A stretch of 64,000 nt of DNA, taken from the NCBI GenBank assembly GCA_023630585.1, contig CM042548.1, positions 7,809,527 to 7,873,526 of the forward strand, given 5' to 3'. The first letter of the stretch is position 1; each line of letters starts with the position of its first letter. This document shows positions 43,896-58,897 of this stretch, piece after piece. The translations under genes were made by a program, and so were the position numbers. The notes under the pieces are model-generated. The model did no database searches and was not told the DNA's origin. It worked only from the letters and a program-made list of their open reading frames with translations. Origin of the DNA: Cranoglanis bouderius. Lineage: Eukaryota > Chordata > Actinopteri > Siluriformes > Cranoglanididae.

Positions 43896-46800
43896 CTAAT
43901 GCAACAAATACTGTACTTTTTTGCTCTGCAAATGGAAATAGATCGCAAAGAAGCCATACTCACTGAGAGCCCATCCACCATCTGGCTAGCTCACAATGAT
44001 GCATCTGGTGACACTGGCTTCCCTTCTTCCTTCTCATCTTTATATGATGAGCTTTCATATTTTAAGTCAGAAATTATATATATGAAAAATTTTCAAAAAT
44101 CATTTGTCCACTGATGATGTCGCTAACTCTACTGTAGTAACAGTTTTAATGGGATTATACTACTAGAATTGGAATTTTACATGGCAAACACAGATGAGTG
44201 GGGTAATGCAAATGGTGAAGTGTGGTTATGCTAAATATAAGCACTCTTGGAACGCTGCTCATCCAATCAAATTAGTGGACTGGAACTAAGTGCTGTATAA
44301 GGTGTGTTAGTATAGCAAACACGGATACAGTTTGTTTCTTTTTCTTTTTCAGTCAATCTCTTGCCAAAATTAGAGGGTTTAGCAGGAACGTCAGTCTATA
44401 GGCATGAGTTTTGATATTGTAAAATACATATAATCTTAATTCAGGTGGCCATGACTGGACTTGGATTAAGATTGGATTTAACACATGCCACACAACAGGA
44501 TACTGTGTAAAGATAATCATTTAAGACTTGGTATTAGCGGCAATAGGCCAAGATGAGCCAGCTTGCCATTCAGACACACACACACACAAACACACACACA
44601 AACACACACATTTAGCCTGCCAGCCTTACTTTCAAAATCAAATATGAGTGTACAATAACAGGTTTCAAAATTACCATTTAATCATGACTGAATTTCACTT
44701 AGCAAAGGACAATAACAACAAGTTTGGACAAACCTAGTTAAAATATGAACCTATGACCATAACCATGACCAGCGTATTTTCCTGCAGAGTTTAACTGCAT
44801 GAAAGTATTAGTAGACAAATTTTTGCACAAAATTATGAAATTTATGTTCATACTTGCTTCAAGGATAAATGATTTTCCAACAGTAATATGTGTTATTACT
44901 GTAATTGAACCACTAGTAGTAATAGCACTACTGTTAGCACTTGCAAATCAGTTTCATGAGGATTGAAAAAGGAAATCAATAGTGGCTTTCAGATGGCACA
45001 AAATTAAGCTTAGATTTATTTTGCAGCACAAAACCTTATGTGTAGCCATAAGTGTTGGCGCCAAGAATGGAAACAGAACCATTAAAGAAATGAAACCCCC
45101 GAACAAAATATCTTTGTTCATACATTAAGCATCTAGTTTTCACTACAAAACTACAGTATATGCAGGTTGCCTATCATGTCTTTTCAGTAATTACACATTC
45201 ATGCTGCCATTGATGTCCAACAGAAAATCGGTCAACAGGACATTGCCAAAATGCACTGTGTACTCTTTTAAATCAAATATAGTAAAACATTACAAACTTA
45301 TTTAATTTATTGCTATCCTTATATGCTGTTATGTTGGACAAATGAAAGTGGTAAATATGAGCCATCACTTATCTGACTGCACTGCACTGCGCCACAAAAG
45401 CAGCTCTGCCATCTTGTGACTGAAGAGCACGGATCTGGTCACCCAAATCAATGTGACTAGACCTATCTGACGAAAGAATCAGTTCCTCCTGCACATGTCA
45501 TTACTGACCGTTAGATTATCATAAACATGTGTTGCAACTATATTCACAATTTTTCTCTATGACAGAACATCTAAGTCTGTTGGGACAAATCCAACACACC
45601 TTCTAAACAAATTCATCTAAACAATACTCATGTAGTACGTTACTTATATACTGCAGTATTATGAGGATATATTTCCCTAATAAAAGTCATTTAGAAAATA
45701 ACTGCCACATATGCATTCTGCCTGCATGCATTCATAATACTTGTATGCATTATACGCTCCTATAAGTGTTAAAAAGATTTTGAATTTTTAAAGAGTAGAT
45801 TGAATAAGGTGGGTTTAACGACTCTGACTTTCATTTTTTGGTAAGAATACAAACTGCAGCATTGTAAGCTAACTGAAGTCTAGTAAAAGAACCAGCAGGA
45901 AAACCAGTCATCAGCACAATAGTCCAGTCTTGAGGTTATTTACTTTAGTTAGTAGTTACCAGTTTCTTGGCTTAATACAGGACTGAATATCAGTTTAATA
46001 TTTCAGCTTAAAGCCCTACTTTAGTGTTGCATGCATCAAAATGCTACCAGAAGCTGATTTCCATTACATATTTTCAAACTGAATTCATCTGGATGTAATG
46101 AATATCTGTATAGTGAATTCTGTTTTCAAATACTGATGCCTCAAATGGTTAACCAGACAGCTGACCAGGGTATGACTATTTAAAATATATCCTTTCTGTG
46201 GCTGAGAATACTAAAAACTTTAGATCCTCAATATAAGTGTTGAATACCAAAATGAAGGCATAAACTATACAAGGTGCAAGTCAAAGGTTTTTGAGCACTG
46301 AGGGGTTTTTTTTATGTGTTATTACAGTTTAATCACTATTATTGTCATAGATCAAAAACAAAAGAGAATGACAGTTAAATAAGGAATCCCAAATATATAT
46401 GAAACTGGTCTTTAACAGATTCTACTGGGACTCTAAATGAGCACTTTATTAAAGGCAGGCACACTTGGAAAATAAGCCATTAAGCCTATAGATTCATAAA
46501 CAGTAGCAGTATTAACTGTAAAACATAAATATGTTGTGTCCCTAATTAGAGAGATAACAATTTTGCCCTTTTTCAATCAGATTTGATCTAGACTGTTCCA
46601 GTTTAATTGAATAATTTCAGTGGGAATTATGAAGATCATGGCATAAGCACATTTAATTATTGTGGTAAGAAAAACAAAAAACTGTTCTGCATCCTTTCGC
46701 TCCAGACTAGGGCAGAGTATTTCCTTCAGAACTAGTGGAGTATTCCTGTTTGCATGTTTCATTGCAAAGTACCAGTAGTTAAGTCATCAACTTCAATCAC
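43896..46800. other. No gene seen
   Basis: About 2.9 kb. An interrupted (CA)n tract lies at about 44573-44610. No coding region, RNA gene or element ends were identified. Confidence 0.5.
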
Positions 46801-47110
46801 AAGTCTCTCCTGTCCATCCTCACAGGACTTGAACTTAGTAAGCCAGCGTGGTGGTTGTTTTCTTCCTACCTGGAGTGACAGTCATATCATGTGACATGAA
46901 CAAGGTCTCCATCTTTTCCATGTAAATTCTCCACAGTAGGCCCACAAGTTTAAAGGCTTTGCCTGTTTTCTATTTTCTCTATCCACTCTCTTGGTAAGGT
47001 TATATCCTCACATTTTCATACCACCATACAGATGATAAACAACTCATTCTCTCCATTCCACCTTCAGATATTGATGTTTCTGCTCAGATTTTGGCCATGG
47101 ACATGAAAAT
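46801..47110 (+). pseudogene. Very decayed LINE reverse transcriptase fragment
   Basis: The plus strand retains a scattered order of motifs. FSSYL lies near 46860 and an FSIFSIHSLGKVISSHF-like segment near 46965-47015. HTDDKQL at about 47030 corresponds to the YADDTQL catalytic box, and SDIDVSAQILAMD (47070-47100) to the helix after it. Frames change several times. The D-D pair survives, but most surrounding sequence is lost. The clade cannot be assigned. Confidence 0.5.
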
Positions 47111-47601
47111 CAAACTGTAAAAGATACAGTAATGGGGGACTGTTTATTATGTAATTATGTGCCCTTCTAGCTCAATTATTAAATTTTACACCCAACCACC
47201 CCACCAAGCATTTTACAAACTAATATTATGTCCACTAATATTAGTAAGAAACTTAGCTGGGATCGAACCCAGTAGTTCCAGCAGGCACTAAAGATGAGGA
47301 AACAGCTTAGAAAGGTCAACAATTAATTAGGTCTCTGCGATGATACACACTGAGTCACCCCATTGGTGCTTATTAATATTGGTAGGGTGAAGGGCAAAAT
47401 GCTCATTCACTTGGAAATGCCATAACACTGCACGATGTCTTTTGCTAGTCTTGTTCTATTTTGTTCGCAGCAGTTAGATGAGCAAGAGTAATGCTGAGTA
47501 ATCCATTTATTGTTGCTTCTTTTTATAAATAAATGCTTGTAATAACCAATATTATGTGCCAATAGACTGAAAAACATTGCAATTTGTAAAATGTCTAGAA
47601 A
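47111..47601. other. No feature recognised
   Basis: No gene or repeat seen. Confidence 0.5.
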
Positions 47602-48159
47602 TACAGTACTGCGCAAAAGTTTTAGACACATGCAAAGAAATGCTGTAGCGCAAAGATGCCTTCAAAAATAATGAAATTAAATGTTTCTACATTTAAAAAA
47701 TAACATAAAGAGCAGTAAACAGTAGTAAATGAAACAAAGTTAATATCTGGTGTGACAAAAAAATAAAAATAAAAATAAAAATAGTAGTCTCCAGTACAAT
47801 TTGCAAGTGCAGTTTTATAAGGAAATGAGCTGGTAAGTTTGATTGAGCATCTTGCAGAACCAGCCACAGTTCTTCTGGAGACTTTGACCTTCTCACTCGC
47901 TTCTTATTCTTGCAGCAAAACCCAGCAGCCTTCATTGTGTTTTTTGTCTGAAAAGTGTCTCTTACGTAATATGCTGCTTTCTTTAATGACATACAAACAT
48001 TTTTCTGTAACATTTAATTCTGTGCTAGAAAACTAATGTTTGGGAATCTAAAATGTTTTCATACTGACTTGATATTGTAGAAGTCATAAAATAAAAAATC
48101 TATAACAAAGTTTGTACTAAAAAAAATAGGGTGCCTACAACTTTTGCACAGTACTGTAT
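47602..48159. mobile_element. Non-autonomous Tc1-like element
   Basis: The left end, TACAGTACTGCGCAAAAGTT then TTAGACAC, and the right end, its inverted form finishing TTTTGCACAGTACTGTA, give terminal repeats of about 27 bp bounded by TA. Interior blocks such as TTAATATCTGGTGTGAC and GAACCAGCCACAGTTCTTCT recall the minus-strand coding end of a related Tc1 family, so it is probably an internally deleted element. An (AAAAT)n run lies at 47759-47782. Minus frames here are not a usable transposase. Confidence 0.75.
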
Positions 48160-48189
48160 ATCAAAATGCCAAAAGTACTGAAAGAAAGA

Positions 48190-48434
48190 TCTGTGCTTTT
48201 ATTATGGAAAAGCAAGTCACCGTATCACCCAGTATCCCACATGCCCCAGAACATAAGAGGCACAACTAGATGGACAGCATGTGGTGAATAAATGATGCAC
48301 TACTGTGGTGAGTGTACAAAAACCTATTTCTATTTCAGCACTCACCAACACCAGAGCAGCCAGGAACTTCATAGAACATGTCATGGTTCTTCACTTCCAG
48401 ATTGAGACTCAATCACTAAAAGCCCATGCAGGTC
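48190..48434 (+). pseudogene. Gypsy gag zinc knuckle and protease remnant
   Basis: A single plus frame with stops reads LCFYYGKASHRITQYPTCP, a decayed CCHC knuckle (CX2CX4HX4C) in which the second and last Cys are Tyr. About 45 codons later it reads SVQKPISISALTNTRAARNF then IEHVMVLHFQIETQ. This matches the aspartic protease start, usually SALVDSGAAGNFI, with the catalytic DSG replaced by NTR. It is followed within about 100 bp by SINE sequence. This gag-protease part does not join any pol fragment nearby. Confidence 0.65.
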
Positions 48435-48534
48435 CTGAATAGCAGAGCCAAGAGGAGTGGAAACATCACCGATCACATCTACCCCAAAGTACTAGGACTC
48501 CACTGACTCCACAATTACGTAAGGCACCATACAC

Positions 48535-48720
48535 AAACACATTCACACATTCATTCAGACCTAGGGGCAATTTTGCATAGCCAATCCACCTACTGGTATA
48601 TTTTTGAAAGTTGGGAGAAAAGCGGTGAACCCAGAGAAACCCACATGGACACAGACAGAACACAGAGAGTAATGAGCTCAGGATGGAATCAAGTAGGAGC
48701 TGTGAGTTGGCCACTGCATT
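48535..48720 (-). repeat. Decayed SINE, family 2
   Basis: ACATTCACACATTCATTCAG, CAATCCACCTACTGG and AAAGCGGTGAACCCAGAGAA correspond in order to the body of family 2 in minus orientation (compare 57810-57900). Head and tail are not recognisable. Confidence 0.45.
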
Positions 48721-51207
48721 ACTGTGCATTATGTATTTATTTATTCATGCTGAGTCATGGAGAATATACCAAGGCACAAAATTCACATTAAGAACTGATA
48801 ACCAAGTTTTGAATACACTTCTAGCAAGCAAAGACATGGTCTGAGGATGGCAAGGTGGCCTGCTAGATGTGTGCTTCATTTATGAAACTACTTACAGATG
48901 AGATGCCTCTGATTTCCTGCCCAACAAAGGTGAGAAAATGTAAGAGGTGGAGCCCAAAATTGTTGCTGTTGTTTACTTGCTGCTCTCGAATAAGCCTGTG
49001 ACTTTTGCTGCTGACTCATTTTATGTATTGTCATAGTTTCACTACAAACCTATTTTGAAAATGGAAGCCATTCATTATGTATTATTTATTATTATGCATT
49101 ATGTGCCACAAAGACTCACAATTAGTCATTTTAGCCTGTGAAAGCTTGATCTGAACCAAGAAAAAAAAGTTTTGGTGATCTAAAATGGACTGTTTGGCAC
49201 TATCCAAACAGTTGCCAACACAGAAGTCAATGTTCACCTTGGTTTAGAGAAGGCTTAATTAATAGCTTAAGTTTAAAATGAAAAAGGCTATTCAATTCAT
49301 AGTGTTGTATAATTTTACTCCGGGTCAAATTAGATGAAAGTCACTGTTAGTGTTATGTATTGGAAAGGAAATCACTACATTTATCAGGTGATTTATACCA
49401 TGGCACACCATGTGCTCTAGGGAGAGGAAGAATGCAAAGGCTTTGCAACAAAGCTATGTGTTTCTATCACTCTCTCTAATAGTACAAGTAAAGCCTCATT
49501 AAGTTCAGAAAAATATAGCCTGAAAAAAAAAATCTTTGTTTAAATAAACTTGCGGATTGTAAGAGTGAGTCCTCAGAAATAAGTAATTAAACTTGTTGTT
49601 TATTCAGTAATAATTAAAGGAATCGGCTTTAATCAATTATATGACTTTAGCAATTGACTCATTTTATAGTCAGTTGGGATAATCTATTATGTTATTATGT
49701 TTTATTAAATAGTATGCAGTCATTTTATTAAAATCGATTTATGGTTTCAAAGGATGATGCAAGAAAAACATGTTCTAGAGATGGTATTGTATTGGGTCAG
49801 AGTGACATATGAGCTAATGTTTGCTGATATGACATGACAGAAACTGGCATGTCTATGATATGATGTACTGATGTATTTACCAAGGCCAAAACTCTGAGTC
49901 CTGATTGGGTAGCGATTTTTTAAAAATGTAAAAACAGTACTTATCTGTAGATTGTACATGATCTCCAGCATGCTTCATCTGTATAAATTGCAGTGCAGTG
50001 AGAAGGAGCAGGTCAGCCCACCTCTGAACATATGGGAGAGTCAAAGACCTTTGATCAGACTTATTACTGAATTTGAACATGATTTGAAGATGCTGATTTT
50101 TCTTTGATTGTTTGATTCTTCAGCTATAGTTTTTTTTTCTCTAACTTGGTTTTTCTTCTTTTTTTTAAAAAAAATAATAATAATAATAATAATTTTGGAG
50201 ATTTTGATGGTTTTATATTTTTGGTCCAAATAAGATTTCTTACACTCACTACATATTTGATTTAACATACTGTATATTTAACCCACATCTATTACACTGA
50301 CATGTGTTGCAGGGAGTAATAAGGAGAGTATAGAATGAGAAGAGAAAAGTGATTCCCAGTGAACTTGGCTGTCATGTTAAATCACTTGACACAGCATAAA
50401 TGGCTTCAGGGCATAAAGTAGTGGCTTGGAAAATCAAAACAGAATTTTAAAAGAAGATCTATGGAGAATTTTCTACTCCTGGATGGAGCACCTAGAAAGC
50501 TCTACTCCTCCCCCTCTACTACAAGAATAAGCTGATTGTAGAGTTTGCAAATAAAAGGCAGTGTGTAGACTACACATCCCATACACATTCTCTTATTCAT
50601 CCCCTGCTGAAAAGAAGAAAACCATCTCATGAAACAGGTACACTGTACACAGTTAGGGCTGCTTTATACTTCTCCATTGAAGTGTAGGGATGATGCAGAG
50701 CGCAGGTTAACAATAGACTGAGGTTAACAATATTAACAATGCAAAGCATGCTACTGTATGTAATTGTGTCTTGCTTGGGTTTTAGATAAAGGTTTGTCGA
50801 CCTTGATTATTTGGATACAATTAAATGATACATCTCATTTTAAGCACTTACCTTTAAGCCTGAAGAAAACTGGGGCTAGAAAATGAAAATGAGAAAATGG
50901 CAACCAATCAGATAAACATCTATTGGGAGCCAAGTATATTGCCAATATATTGAAGCCTGGATAGTCTTAATTGTAATTGTCACATTAATCATATTAACCA
51001 TTTAACAATAATTAATCATATTAACAATACGGCTTCCACCCTCTTACAAAATAGCATTTGATCCAGCACATTTTTTTTTTCAACATTTAAAAAAAATATA
51101 TTATTTGGAATGGAAAGTGCTATCACCCGTTTATAATACTCAAAACTGAGTATTATTTATTAATAATGTATTGCTTGTTTAACCAGATCTCATGAGCCAC
51201 CATAACC
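48721..51207. other. No feature recognised
   Basis: About 2.5 kb without a gene or clear repeat. A short (AAT)n run lies near 50176-50191. Confidence 0.5.
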
Positions 51208-51340
<133 letters not shown>

Positions 51341-51374
51341 CCATCTGGAGTGAAGGAGATGACTGACAAGTCTT

Positions 51375-51480
51375 TACCATTCTCAGGTAGTTCATCAGGC
51401 TTGTGCTGTGCTCCAAGAGGATTTGCAGGAGTACTGAGTTGCCTCCACATTCTGGCCTCTGTTCTGCTCCTGCATGACCA
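51375..51480 (-). other. Possible small exon or chance splice-site pair
   Basis: On the minus strand, a pyrimidine-rich stretch ending GGTCATGCAG precedes ~95 bp that ends GAGAATG|GTAAAGAC. This has the layout acceptor-exon-donor. One frame is open across it (GNSVLLQILLEHSTSLMNYL), but I recognise no protein, and the adjoining (GT)n tract suggests non-coding sequence. Confidence 0.15.
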
Positions 51481-51515
51481 ACAGCAGTAAGAGCTGGAAC
51501 ACAGAAACACACATT

Positions 51516-54881
<3,366 letters not shown>

Positions 54882-55049
54882 AAATATATAAAATTAATGT
54901 GCAAAAATGGTCATCAAAACAATTCCCCAATTACATCCAATGTCCGTACAAACTCTAATAGAACTCTGCTCTTCTGTTACATTGATGAAAACTCACCTGT
55001 AAAATAATGTATTCTTCCAGTCTTTTGATTATAAGGAAAGATGCACTGA

Positions 55050-56082
55050 GTAAAATGTATTTCAATTATTGGCACCCTTGGTAAATATGAGCAAAGAAGG
55101 CTGTGAATGTCTTTATTGTTTTACCTTTTGATCTTCTGTTAAAAAAAATCACAAAAATACTCTGCTCTCATGGATATCACACAAAACACAGGTTAATCCA
55201 AAAACAATATCTTTGTTAAATATAGGTGTGCAACAATTATTGGCACCCTTTTAGTCTTATACTTTGTGTTACCTCCCTTTGCCAAGATAACAGCTCTGAG
55301 TCTTCTCCTATAATGCCTGATGAGGTTGGAGAATACATGGCAAGGGATCTGAGACCATTCCTCCATACAGAATCTCTCCAGATCCTTCAAATTTCGAGGT
55401 CCACGCTGTTGGACTCTCCTCTTCAGTTCACCCCACAGGTTTTCTAAGGGTTTCAAGTCAGGGGACTGGGATGGCCATGGCAGGACCTTGATTTTTTGGT
55501 TAGTAAACCATTTTTGTGTTGATTTTGATGTATGTTTTGGATCATTGTCCTGCTGGAGGATCCAACCACGGCTCATTTTAAGCTTTCCGGCAGAGGCAGT
55601 CAGGTTTTCATTTAATATCTGTTGATATTTGATAGAGTCCATGATGCCATGTATCCTAACAAAATGTCCAGGTCCAATGTCCTGATGGTGGAAATCAAAA
55701 TTTTCAATGCTTGTGCTATTTTCTTATAGCCACTTCCCATTTTGTGAAGCTCAACAACCTTTTGCCACACATCACAGCTACAGTATATTCCTTGGTCTTA
55801 CCCATTGTTATGAATGACTAAGGGAATTTGGCCTAAGTGTTACCTCGTATTTACATGAATTCACAGGAGTGCCAATAATTGTTGCACACCTATATTTAAC
55901 AAAGATTTTTTTTTATAAAACTGTGTTGTGTTTGCAATTGTTTGATATCCATGAGAGCAGAGTATTTTTGTGAATTTTTTATTTTAACAAAAGATCAAAG
56001 GTTAAACAATAAAGACATTTTTTTCACAGCCATCTTTGCTCATAATTACCGAGGGTGCCAATATTACTGGAGGGCACTGTAG
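55050..56082 (-). mobile_element. Tc1-like transposon, internally deleted (DD34E family)
   Basis: The right end finishes AATATTACTGGAGGGCACTGTA (complement at the 5' tip) and the left arm begins at CAATTATTGGCACCCTTGGT, having lost its outer ~15 bp. Arms of about 200 bp share CTCTGCTCTCATGGATATCA and AACAATTATTGGCAC motifs in inverted positions. About 480 bp of coding sequence is deleted between the DNA-binding and catalytic parts. The same terminal family is represented by the relic at 4100-4550. Confidence 0.85.
55193..55805 (-). pseudogene. Tc1 transposase with central deletion
   Basis: The N-terminus begins near ATG 55803-55805 (MGKTKEY) and, after a shift, gives WQKVVELHKMGSGYKKIAQA, the helix-turn-helix (55715-55775). 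After a deletion the frame reads MDSIKYQQILNENLTASAGK, then LQQDNDPKHTSKSTQKWF (second Asp), SPDLKPLENLWGELKRRVQQ (Glu, 34 residues later), then LIRHYRRRLRAVILAKGG and NTKY. The usual NPIE is KPLE. The first catalytic Asp lies in the deleted part. The C-terminal ~120 residues are intact. Confidence 0.85.
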
Positions 56083-56734
56083 ATGTAAGTAAGAAGTAAA
56101 ACATTAGAATAAATAAAAGAAAATGAAAAGAAAATTTGCACAGCCCTATTCAGATATAGTCCGCAATAGTATAGATATGAATGTGGACGCTTATGTAAAA
56201 GACATACTCTATCTTTTAAGTTATGTGTGAAATGAAGTGCTGTACTTACTTGTTTAACCTGCAAGAATAAAATAAATGCTTTTTTATGTGCTGGCCTAGC
56301 CATTTTGGTTAACCAGTGTTAAAAAAGAAGATTGTTCTTCTATAACGATCTTTTTACAAGTTTAATTTTGTCAATAAAAAGATGAAAATGTAAAAATAGA
56401 AAGTAAATATTATCTTACCTGAAATGACAATAACTGACCTCTAATATACCTTTTAAAAAAGCAGAAGTAATGTACATATCAAGGTTGTAATTAAAAAAAA
56501 TAAAAAATAGGGGGGGAAAAAGAGTGATATATTTTCAGCAAAAGGGCCATTATTCTAAACATTTGTATACTAAACATTGCTGCTGGTGTCAACCTTGTTA
56601 GCTTTATGTCAACTGTGTTATTGAGTCATATTTTGGCAGTAATATCATCAAACGTCAAAATACAATGAAATGAATGGATTGTATCATTAGCAGAATGGAA
56701 AATCAATTTCATATTGTAAAACAGTCATTTAAAT
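56083..56734. other. No feature recognised
   Basis: A+T-rich sequence without gene or repeat identified. Confidence 0.5.
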
Positions 56735-56921
56735 CAGTGGTCTCCTGTTCGTAGGGATCTACCTTCCTGAAGACTTTAGCTCCAACCATAATCGTGCCCA
56801 CCTGGCCATCTAAACATTGCCTTAAGAAGTTCTTGAGCAACTAAAACAGGTGTGTTAAATTTTGGTTGGAGATGAAACCTGCAGGAAGGTAGATCTCCAA
56901 AAACAGGATTGGTGACCACTG
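56735..56921 (-). mobile_element. hAT-type MITE with perfect 8-bp target duplication, copy 2
   Basis: The 187-bp element starts CAGTGGTC and ends GACCACTG. ATTTAAAT occurs immediately outside both ends (56727-56734 and 56922-56929), an 8-bp target duplication as made by hAT transposases. Internal AGATCTACCTTCCTGAAG-type sequence faces its inverted copy GGAAGGTAGATCTCC. It is a reverse-orientation relative of 12650-12838. It is non-coding and would need a hAT transposase supplied from elsewhere. Confidence 0.88.
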
Positions 56922-57249
56922 ATTTAAATTATAGCAGCTGTCATAAAACGAAAGCATGATTTTAAGGTACTCTAACATAATTTTGCTAACTTTACTTGTA
57001 AAAGTGCATCTACTTGTAAAATGAATTCAATTAATTATATTGTCATAAGTGGCACTTTAAAAAATTGCAGGTTGGTAGGTCAAAAAGGCTCCCATTTAGG
57101 ATAATAACCCAGTACGACCTGTAAACACCACAGTGCACACATAGCATTTACAGTACTGGGCAAGCAAATGTGCATCAGAACAAAATTGCTCTGTGCTGAA
57201 GAGTTACATGTAAAAGACAGATATGATTAATCTTTGCCTCAACATGATT

Positions 57250-57460
57250 GCATTTACATATACATTTTATGGCATTTGGCAGACGCTCTTATCCAGAGCG
57301 ACTTACATTTATCTCATTTATACAGCTGAGCAGTTGAGGATTAAGAGCCTTGCTCAAGGGCCCAACAGTGGCAGATTGGTGGTGCTGGGGTTTTTGAACT
57401 CATGATCTTCTGAGCAGTAGACTAATGCCTTAACCACTGAGCTACCATTGCACATTGTTA
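57250..57460 (-). repeat. tRNA-derived SINE, family 1
   Basis: On the minus strand the head reads TGGTAGCTCAGTGGTTAAGG (box A) and ATGAGTTCAAAAACCCC (box B). The body is CCACTGTTGGGCCCTTGAGC, and the tail TAAGTCGCTCTGGATAAGAG with CGTCTGCCAAATGCC. This is the standard layout of a polymerase III-transcribed SINE. It is not a working tRNA: the cloverleaf is not conserved. A tail fragment of the same family lies at 16492-16562. Confidence 0.75.
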
Positions 57461-57508
57461 ATTCCCAGAAGCAAAAAAGACTCTTACCAGGAAGGTGAAG
57501 ATATACAG

Positions 57509-57555
57509 GTCAGTCATTTTATAGGCCAGTCATTTTATAGGTCAGTCATTTCTAA
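57509..57555. repeat. Short tandem repeat, ~18-bp unit
   Basis: CAGTCATTTTATAGG occurs twice in tandem and a third, partial GTCAGTCATTTCT follows. Confidence 0.6.
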
Positions 57556-57708
57556 ATGACATGGCACACAGCCTTGTGATAAAAGGCGAATTTCACTTAA
57601 AAGCCATAATGTACTGAGGCACTTCACATCTCAGCACTCCATACAGCATCCTCTACTGCATGTCAGAATAAACAATAATGTGCAGAGTTCTTTAAGCACT
57701 TTTTAGAG

Positions 57709-58020
57709 ATAGGTCGAATTTTCTGTACCATTTTCTGTACCACTTATTCTTGTGGTGGAGTCTATCCCAGGGAACTCGGGGCACAAGGCAGAGGACACCC
57801 TAGACAACCCATCTCTGGGCACAATAGCACACACACAACGGACAATTTGGAAATGCCAATCAGCCTATAACACATGTCACTGAACTAGGGGAGGAAACCG
57901 GAGGGTAACCCCCGAAGGACAGGGAGAACATGTAAACTCCGTGCACACAGGACGGAGGTGGGATTCAAACCCCCAACCCCAGAGGTGCGAGGCAAACATG
58001 CTAACTTGCTAGCCCATACT
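57709..58020 (-). repeat. tRNA-derived SINE, family 2, nearly full length
   Basis: On the minus strand the head contains a box-A-like TAGCAAGTTAGCATG and a good box B (GGGTTTGAATCCCACC). The body has TGTGCACGGAGTTTACATG, TTACCCTCCGGTTTCC, GCTGATTGGCATTTCC and GTGCCCCGAGTTCCCTGGGA. The tail ends at AATAAGTGGTACAGAAAATG without a tetranucleotide repeat. It is the reference copy here for the partial ones at 2.3, 15.3, 19.85 and 48.5 kb. Confidence 0.7.
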
Positions 58021-58897
58021 TCATTCGGTTTATCACATTCTGTGAAACAGCCACAAACCTGACCAACGAGCAACATATTACTATACAGTATATATAAAAT
58101 AATATTCATTGGCTTCTAAATGATCATTGCATTTCTTGTTTAAAAAAAAAGATAAGTTAAATCTCTGAACGGTTTCAGTTGTGCTTTTATTTATTTATTT
58201 ATTACACGATTACTTCCTCCTGTTTCTTCATTAGTCATTATGGTTAATAGTTTCATAACTGCACATGCAGGCTGGTTAGCTTATTGAAACAATGTACAAA
58301 TGGCACGGCAACATTACGTGACCAATTCACACTTCAGAGACAGTGTGCAATGAAAACATTGTGATTTGCAGCAGAAATTCTGTAGTAATCTACTGTTTTT
58401 CTTTAGGACAGCAGATTCAGATTCAGATCAAGCTGATCAAAATGTCAGATTTTCCAGCCCTATATTAAAGAGGCTGTACAAAACATGACTTTCAGTTAGC
58501 AAGATCTTGAGAAGGTGAAAAGGTGTGTGGAGTATGTCAAATGTTGTTTAACATTTAAAAAGTCACAGGGGCCCAGTTAACCCTAAAAAAAAAAAGTTAT
58601 TGTTATAGCGTAATTATAAATTGATAGTTTATCACAGTAAGGTTTTGGACAAAGCATATGCTTCTTGGGTCTTTAGTAGAAAATAAAATGGTTTATGTGT
58701 GATCAATACTAGCTTTCACAGCTCCAAGCAAACCTAAGCCTCCAGATCCAATGTAATGTTACAAACTACACAATGATGATAAATGTGAGCAGTCACTATG
58801 TCCCAGTATATTACAGAATACAAAAATCTCTTTCTCCTTAGCAAGAAAATAAGCTAAATCTCCATCTGACTATATTGACTCTCACTCTGCTGATGTC
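58021..58897. other. No feature recognised
   Basis: No gene or repeat identified, apart from the target duplication ATGTC at the right edge. Confidence 0.5.

Noticed and set aside
47622..48013. Minus-strand frames of 81 and 106 codons
   Set aside because: They lie inside the non-autonomous Tc1-like element; the catalytic motifs are absent and part is a translation of (AAAAT)n.
57390..57460. Possible tRNA gene on the minus strand
   Set aside because: Good A and B boxes, but the acceptor and anticodon stems do not form and the sequence continues into a SINE body and tail.
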